The notes beneath the pieces are model-generated. The model saw only the letters and a program-made list of their open reading frames with translations, searched no databases and was not told the origin of the DNA. The position numbers and the translations under genes were made by a program. 9,773 nt of DNA from an uncultured Leuconostoc sp. (GTDB lineage: Bacteria; Bacillota; Bacilli; Lactobacillales; Lactobacillaceae), in contig USIU01000033.1 in the NCBI GenBank assembly GCA_900554745.1, forward strand, positions 1 through 9,773. The letters run 5' to 3'. The number at the start of each line of letters is the position of its first letter. Within the stretch, counting starts at the first letter, position 1. Below are positions 7,338 through 9,773 of the stretch, piece by piece.

Positions 7338-7947
7338 ACTGCTTTGAAATCGCAACGGATTGTGCGACATAAGTATCGGGGTGTAAAATAATTTGCGTGA
7401 TAAATTCGGCAACGCTCGTGCGCGTAATGGGGCCACCAATAATTTGCGCATCGGGATCGGTTTGCACGTGAATGGTTTGCATGAGGTTGTCATCTAATAG
7501 TTCATTTGGCCGAATAATCGTATAATCTAGTGCAGACGACATAATCCGAGCGACTGCGGCCGCTTGATCGCCCATGTAGGTGTTTTCGTTATCGGTTGTT
7601 CCAAGCAAATTAGCCCACAGGTCACGCTTGTCATCGGGTAACTCATTGTGAACACCGATAGTCGCAACCCATATCAAACGCTTGACGCCTGCGGTATGCA
7701 TCGCATTAACGACACTGTTGGCAGCTGCTTTTTGGCGACCTTCGGCGCCGATATTAGCATAAACCATGTCGACATCTTGCAATGCTGCCACTAATGCCTC
7801 TTCATTGACGGCATCTAAGGCTTGAATGCCATGGTCTGGTCGAGCGTGTAGTGACGTTAGGACCGTTTCCGTATTGGTATTGGCCAACATGGGGACCACA
7901 AGTTTTGCGATTTGGCCATTTGCCCCTAAAATTAGTAGTTTTGTCAT
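7336..7947 (-). CDS. NAD(P)-binding atypical SDR / NmrA-like protein
   Basis: A 203-residue single-domain Rossmann protein of the NAD(P)H-binding (NmrA-like, atypical SDR) family; such proteins act as NAD(P)H-dependent oxidoreductases or redox sensors, and the substrate is unknown. The glycine-rich dinucleotide loop is GANGQIA at residues 8-14 (GxxGxxA), right after the first beta strand. Asp60 and the DVDMVYANIG segment form the strand-4 region, KRLIWVATIGVH (89-100) is strand 5 with the usual conserved sequence, YTIIRPNELLDD (142-153) is the RP-containing strand typical of the group, and ITRTSVAEFI (174-183) is the conserved C-terminal helix start. The classical SDR YxxxK pair is absent, as usual in atypical members. 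Start ATG 7947 fits the family exactly, with the first strand at residue 3. No Shine-Dalgarno is visible; an extended -10 ends six bases upstream, implying a leaderless mRNA. The gene converges on pbp2b and diverges from the TRAP-like gene. Family sure, function not. Confidence 0.85.
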   Translation of the reverse strand: MTKLLILGANGQIAKLVVPMLANTNTETVLTSLHARPDHGIQALDAVNEEALVAALQDVDMVYANIGAEGRQKAAANSVVNAMHTAGVKRLIWVATIGVHNELPDDKRDLWANLLGTTDNENTYMGDQAAAVARIMSSALDYTIIRPNELLDDNLMQTIHVQTDPDAQIIGGPITRTSVAEFITQIILHPDTYVAQSVAISKQ

Positions 7948-7953
7948 GATTTT

Positions 7954-7962
7954 ATTTTAGCA
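7954..7962 (-). promoter_or_regulatory. Extended -10 promoter of the SDR gene, placing the start at the ATG
   Basis: On the minus strand TGC TAAAAT (7954-7962) is a good extended -10 element. AAAATC, exactly six bases, separates it from the ATG, so transcription should begin at the start codon. A TTGTAC further upstream is 20 bp away, too far for a usual -35. Confidence 0.55.
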
Positions 7963-7986
7963 TGAAACGCCCAGAAGGGGTACAAT
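7957..7986 (+). promoter_or_regulatory. Possible promoter of the TRAP-like gene
   Basis: TTAGCA (7957-7962) and TACAAT (7981-7986) are spaced by 18 bp, predicting a start near 7993 and a leader of about 169 nt. The -35 is a four-of-six match. It overlaps the divergent SDR-gene promoter, so the two polymerases would exclude each other. Confidence 0.4.
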
Positions 7987-8013
7987 GGTTATTAGTAATG
8001 GCAGCATAGCAGT

Positions 8014-8142
8014 GTGTTATCTGATCGACAATACTGGATACGAGTCTCCTGGCAGAAGACTCGTAGGTGCAACTGATCATTGTTGAAAAGATGGGGGTCA
8101 AATAACACCAACTGTTTATGTCACCACGAACCGCATAAAGTT
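8014..8142 (+). ncRNA. Structured 5' leader of unknown class upstream of the TRAP-like gene
   Basis: Nested complementary segments predict a folded leader: an outer stem GTGTTAT/ATAACAC (8014-8020 with 8102-8108), a middle stem TCGACAAT/ATTGTTGA with one G-U pair (8025-8032 with 8079-8086), and a perfect 9-bp hairpin TACGAGTCT/AGACTCGTA (8039-8047 with 8057-8065) with loop CCTGGCAGA. A further bulged hairpin lies at 8110-8142, just before the ribosome binding site. The CTCCT at 8046-8050, at the top of the 9-bp hairpin and in its loop, is complementary to AGGAG (8149-8153) in the Shine-Dalgarno sequence. I recognise no known riboswitch, T-box, SRP, 6S or tmRNA consensus. The fold is by eye; regulation of translation is inference. 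Confidence 0.45.
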
Positions 8143-8161
8143 ATTTAAAGGAGCCATACTC

Positions 8162-8671
8162 ATGGAAATTAATTTAGTTCTCGCACCTGAACAATCGCCA
8201 GCTACATTATTAGAGATGCAAGCGGCGTATCCTCAAAATTTCTTTTATTTGGGGAAAGTGTCACAATTGTCCGGCACAAATGTTTTGATTGTTGGCGAGC
8301 CAGAATTGGTGCAGCAATTTAAACGACCAATGCCTTTTGATAGTCGCGTGATTACAGGGGAACTAGTTGGTAATATCGTGCATCAAATTGCGTTTCAAAG
8401 TAAAGAGCATAATGATGAACTGATTGGCCAGTTGGTATCTGAAAATGCAATTTTGGCACAAAATGCGGATGGTAAGTCGGAGTATATGTTATGGACTTTC
8501 TGGCCTGACCAGGAAGCACTCGTCGACTTTTTGGCAAGCGATACGTATAAGCAAATGCAACGATTGATGCGCAATGCCTATACGACAACTTATGCGCATG
8601 TCATGTCAGAAGAGCATTTGTCTTTGATGGCTAAGCCGGATGATGAAGATGATAAAACTTGGGGCATTTAA
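8162..8671 (+). CDS. TRAP/HmoB-like protein with antibiotic-biosynthesis-monooxygenase (ABM) fold
   Basis: A 169-residue soluble protein resembling the staphylococcal TRAP / B. subtilis HmoB family (about 166-167 residues): an N-terminal extension followed by a dimeric ferredoxin-like ABM domain. Seen directly: no signal peptide or membrane helix; a hydrophobic strand TNVLIVGEPE (39-48); VHQIAFQSKEHND opening the ABM-like half; and YMLWTFWPDQEALVDFLASDTYKQMQR (from about 108), matching the LTLWETESAFQDWQQSGSYK-type strand-helix segment of HmoB. The region between the first ABM strand and this segment looks shorter than in HmoB, and I cannot place the HmoB haem-proximal Asn. The C-terminus is a highly acidic tail (DDEDDKTW). 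HmoB degrades haem; whether this protein does is open, and it could be a stress or redox protein. Start ATG 8162 has AAAGGAG (8147-8153) eight bases upstream. It is preceded by a structured leader and followed within 11 bases by the thi promoter. Confidence 0.65.
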   Translation: MEINLVLAPEQSPATLLEMQAAYPQNFFYLGKVSQLSGTNVLIVGEPELVQQFKRPMPFDSRVITGELVGNIVHQIAFQSKEHNDELIGQLVSENAILAQNADGKSEYMLWTFWPDQEALVDFLASDTYKQMQRLMRNAYTTTYAHVMSEEHLSLMAKPDDEDDKTWGI

Positions 8672-8681
8672 AAAACCTGAC

Positions 8682-8710
8682 TTGCAATCTCTGATTTTCT
8701 ACGCTAAAAT
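8682..8710 (+). promoter_or_regulatory. Promoter of the thiW-thiM transcript
   Basis: TTGCAA (8682-8687) and TAAAAT (8705-8710) are separated by 17 bp, giving a start near 8717, ten to fifteen bases before the TPP riboswitch. It begins only eleven bases after the TRAP-like gene's stop codon, and no terminator lies between, so some read-through into the riboswitch is likely. Confidence 0.72.
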
Positions 8711-8730
8711 GATGTCATAAACTAAATAAC

Positions 8731-8804
8731 ACGATCTGGGGTGCCAATTTGGCTGAGAAATACCCATTGAACCTGATCGCGGTAATGCGCGCGAAGGGAG
8801 ATAC
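8731..8804 (+). promoter_or_regulatory. TPP riboswitch (THI element)
   Basis: The conserved thi-box blocks appear in order and at normal spacing: CTGGGGTGCC (8736-8745), GGCTGAGAAATACCC (8751-8765), GAACCTGATC (8769-8778), GGTAATGCGCGCGAAGGGA (8781-8799). The P1 closing helix is ATCT (8734-8737) with AGAT (8799-8802). The CUGAGA block is the pyrimidine-binding side and the GCG/GGGA side holds the diphosphate through magnesium. With an intrinsic terminator 45 nt downstream, TPP binding should cause premature termination and shut off thiW-thiM. Confidence 0.95.
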
Positions 8805-8847
8805 AATGATGAAGACAAATTAGTGGGTTAATCCATACTTTTTTATG

Positions 8848-8892
8848 ACCGTCACCTGTTTTTCCTATGCGAAAAACAGGTGACGGTTTTTT
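8848..8892 (+). terminator. Intrinsic terminator acting as the TPP riboswitch expression platform
   Basis: A perfect 16-bp stem (8848-8863 with 8872-8887, cores ACCGTCACCTG and CAGGTGACGGT) with loop CCTATGCG is followed by six T. Its position between the aptamer and thiW marks it as the regulated attenuator. I could not find one clear antiterminator partner; GGGTG of the aptamer (8739-8743) can pair with CACCT (8853-8857) but only weakly. Confidence 0.9.
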
Positions 8893-8935
8893 ATTTCTCA
8901 GTGTGAATTGGCTCAGACCAATAGAGGAGATGCAG

Positions 8936-9460
8936 GTGGCAACAACGACAACAACAGGACTTGGTTCCAATCGGACCGTCCGAAAAATGGCTTTAGCCGG
9001 TGTGCTGACAGCCCTATCATTTGCGACATCAAGTGTCGTGGTACTACCCAACATGGCACCGTTTCAACATTTTTTTAATGTGATTACCGCCGTGCTGTTG
9101 GGGCCTTGGTATGCCATTGCCGTGGCATTTTTGACCGGTGCTTTGCGGATGATTCTTGACGGTCGGCCAATTTTGGCCATTGTGGGGGCCGTGATTGGCG
9201 CCGGACTCGCAGGCATTTTATATCAACGGACCGGCAAATATAGCGCTGCCATGATTGGAGAAATCATTGGGACAGGGGTGATTTCAGCAATCGTTGCTGT
9301 GCCATTGATGAACGTGTTCTACCATGCTCACGTGCCTAGCCTTTACTTCTATATTCCTTTCTTTATACCAGCCGCAACCTTTGGCGCCGTTTTGGGCTAC
9401 TTATTTCTAAAATTTGTCCAAAAAACTGGCCTATTGGGCCGTTTATTGGACCGTCTCTAA
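8936..9460 (+). CDS. thiW: ThiW, S component of an ECF transporter for the thiamine precursor hydroxyethylthiazole
   Basis: A 174-residue membrane protein of the ThiW family, the substrate-binding S component that works with the shared EcfA/EcfA'/EcfT module (not in this window) to import the thiazole moiety of thiamine. Five to six hydrophobic helices span residues about 18-165. The first has GVLTALSFA, whose Ala26-xxx-Ala30 fits the AxxxA motif by which S components dock on EcfT. HFFNVITAVLLGPWYA and LTGALRMILDGRPILAIVGAVIGAGLAG are family-typical. I start at GTG 8936: AGAGGAG at 8923-8929 is six bases upstream, whereas ATG 8930 abuts that site and the frame's earlier ATG at 8867 lies inside the terminator. 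The N-terminus then has a run of five threonines, which looks unstructured. It sits directly under the TPP riboswitch and is followed after 21 bp by thiM, so uptake and phosphorylation of the thiazole are co-regulated. Confidence 0.9.
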   Translation: MATTTTTGLGSNRTVRKMALAGVLTALSFATSSVVVLPNMAPFQHFFNVITAVLLGPWYAIAVAFLTGALRMILDGRPILAIVGAVIGAGLAGILYQRTGKYSAAMIGEIIGTGVISAIVAVPLMNVFYHAHVPSLYFYIPFFIPAATFGAVLGYLFLKFVQKTGLLGRLLDRL

Positions 9461-9481
9461 ACCACAGGAACGAGGATTATC

Positions 9482-9773
9482 ATGCATTTAAAAGATTTGA
9501 AAAAGACAACCCCTTTGGTGTTTAACTATGCCAACTATGTGACGCCCCAATTCGTGGCGAATGTCGTCAACGTGGTCGGCGGTTCGCCTATTATGGCTCG
9601 TGAAATTGCTGAATTTCCTGATTTAGTGGGCGTTAGTGATGCGGTTGTGATTAACACAGGCACTTGGCGTCGCGCGGAACTACTTGAAACAATTAAATTG
9701 GCGCAATTGGCCAATCAAGCCCAAAAAGTGGTGGTCCTTGACCCAGTTGCAGTTGGGATACCATCGCGCAGCG
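9482..9773 (+). CDS. thiM: Hydroxyethylthiazole kinase, N-terminal part, cut by the window edge
   Basis: The first 97 codons of ThiM (full length usually about 260-270 residues), a cytoplasmic ribokinase-like enzyme that phosphorylates 4-methyl-5-(2-hydroxyethyl)thiazole with ATP for condensation with HMP-diphosphate by ThiE. Visible family features are TPLVFNYANYVTPQFVAN near residue 10 (substrate-site Asn and Val/Thr region), GGSPIMA (34-40) matching the GASPxMA motif, AVVINTGT (54-61) matching the ALVLNIGT strand, and VVVLDPVAVG (83-92) matching the VILDPVGAG strand, with Gly-Ala replaced by Ala-Val. ATG 9482 has GAGG (9472-9475) six bases upstream. It is downstream of thiW in the TPP-controlled unit. 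The catalytic C-terminal half with the anion hole is outside the window, so intactness cannot be judged. Confidence 0.92.
   Translation, partial: MHLKDLKKTTPLVFNYANYVTPQFVANVVNVVGGSPIMAREIAEFPDLVGVSDAVVINTGTWRRAELLETIKLAQLANQAQKVVVLDPVAVGIPSRS

Noticed and set aside
8823..8844. Weak hairpin GTGGG/TCCAT followed by six T before the main thi terminator.
   Set aside because: Five pairs including two G-U; too unstable to claim as a tandem terminator beside the perfect 16-bp stem just downstream.
8867..8932. Longer ThiW starts at ATG 8867 or ATG 8930.
   Set aside because: 8867 lies in the loop of the riboswitch terminator. 8930 directly abuts the Shine-Dalgarno sequence. GTG 8936 has correct spacing.
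9564..9773. Possible inactivation of ThiM because DPVGAG reads DPVAVG.
   Set aside because: The rest of the N-terminal half fits ThiM, the frame is intact to the window end, and substitutions here may be normal for lactic acid bacteria; the catalytic half is not visible.
1..9773. Defence system, prophage, toxin-antitoxin pair, insertion sequence or CRISPR array.
   Set aside because: Every substantial frame is accounted for by housekeeping, envelope, sugar uptake or thiamine genes. No direct-repeat arrays, terminal inverted repeats around a transposase, or small gene pairs were seen.

Overview
The window reads as chromosomal DNA from a lactic acid bacterium of the Lactobacillaceae, most likely the Leuconostoc/Weissella side. 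This rests on a PBP2b-type transpeptidase with the SVVK/SSN/KTG signature, a GRP-family sugar transporter behind consensus CcpA (cre) operators, a YfhO membrane protein, thiamine salvage (ThiW/ThiM) under a TPP riboswitch, and AAAGGAG-type ribosome binding sites. The genus is inferred from protein character by eye, not from a search. There is no transposase, integrase, phage gene, CRISPR array, tRNA or rRNA. The region looks like ordinary core genome, and its most unusual content is in the intergenic DNA.

Layout. (1) 2-670, +: the 3' part of a GH73 N-acetylglucosaminidase whose start lies outside the window, closed by a perfect hairpin terminator. (2) 703-1945, +: a catabolite-controlled promoter with two mirror-image perfect cre sites, then a ten-helix GRP/GlcU-type sugar uptake gene and its terminator. 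(3) 1949-5155, -: greA, preceded by the large membrane protein gene yfhO on the same strand. (4) 5156-5251: a 96-bp divergent promoter region. (5) 5252-7306, +: pbp2b, converging on (6) 7336-7947, -: a small NAD(P)-binding SDR/NmrA-like protein, with one bidirectional terminator between them. (7) 7948-8161: a divergent region with a structured leader of unknown class. (8) 8162-8671, +: a TRAP/HmoB-like (ABM-fold) protein. (9) 8682-9773, +: promoter, TPP riboswitch, intrinsic terminator, thiW and a 3'-truncated thiM.

How the genes fit together. GH73 hydrolase, YfhO (envelope polymer glycosylation) and PBP2b (peripheral peptidoglycan crosslinking) make an envelope-rich neighbourhood. The sugar transporter is wired to carbon catabolite control. 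thiW and thiM form a thiazole uptake and phosphorylation module that TPP should shut off.

The most interesting signals are regulatory. Two minus-strand genes (yfhO and the SDR gene) have an extended -10 element exactly six bases before the ATG and no Shine-Dalgarno sequence, so both may be transcribed as leaderless mRNAs. The TRAP-like gene has a roughly 170-nt leader with nested stems, and its main hairpin displays CTCCT, complementary to that gene's own Shine-Dalgarno sequence. I found no convincing new multi-gene system.
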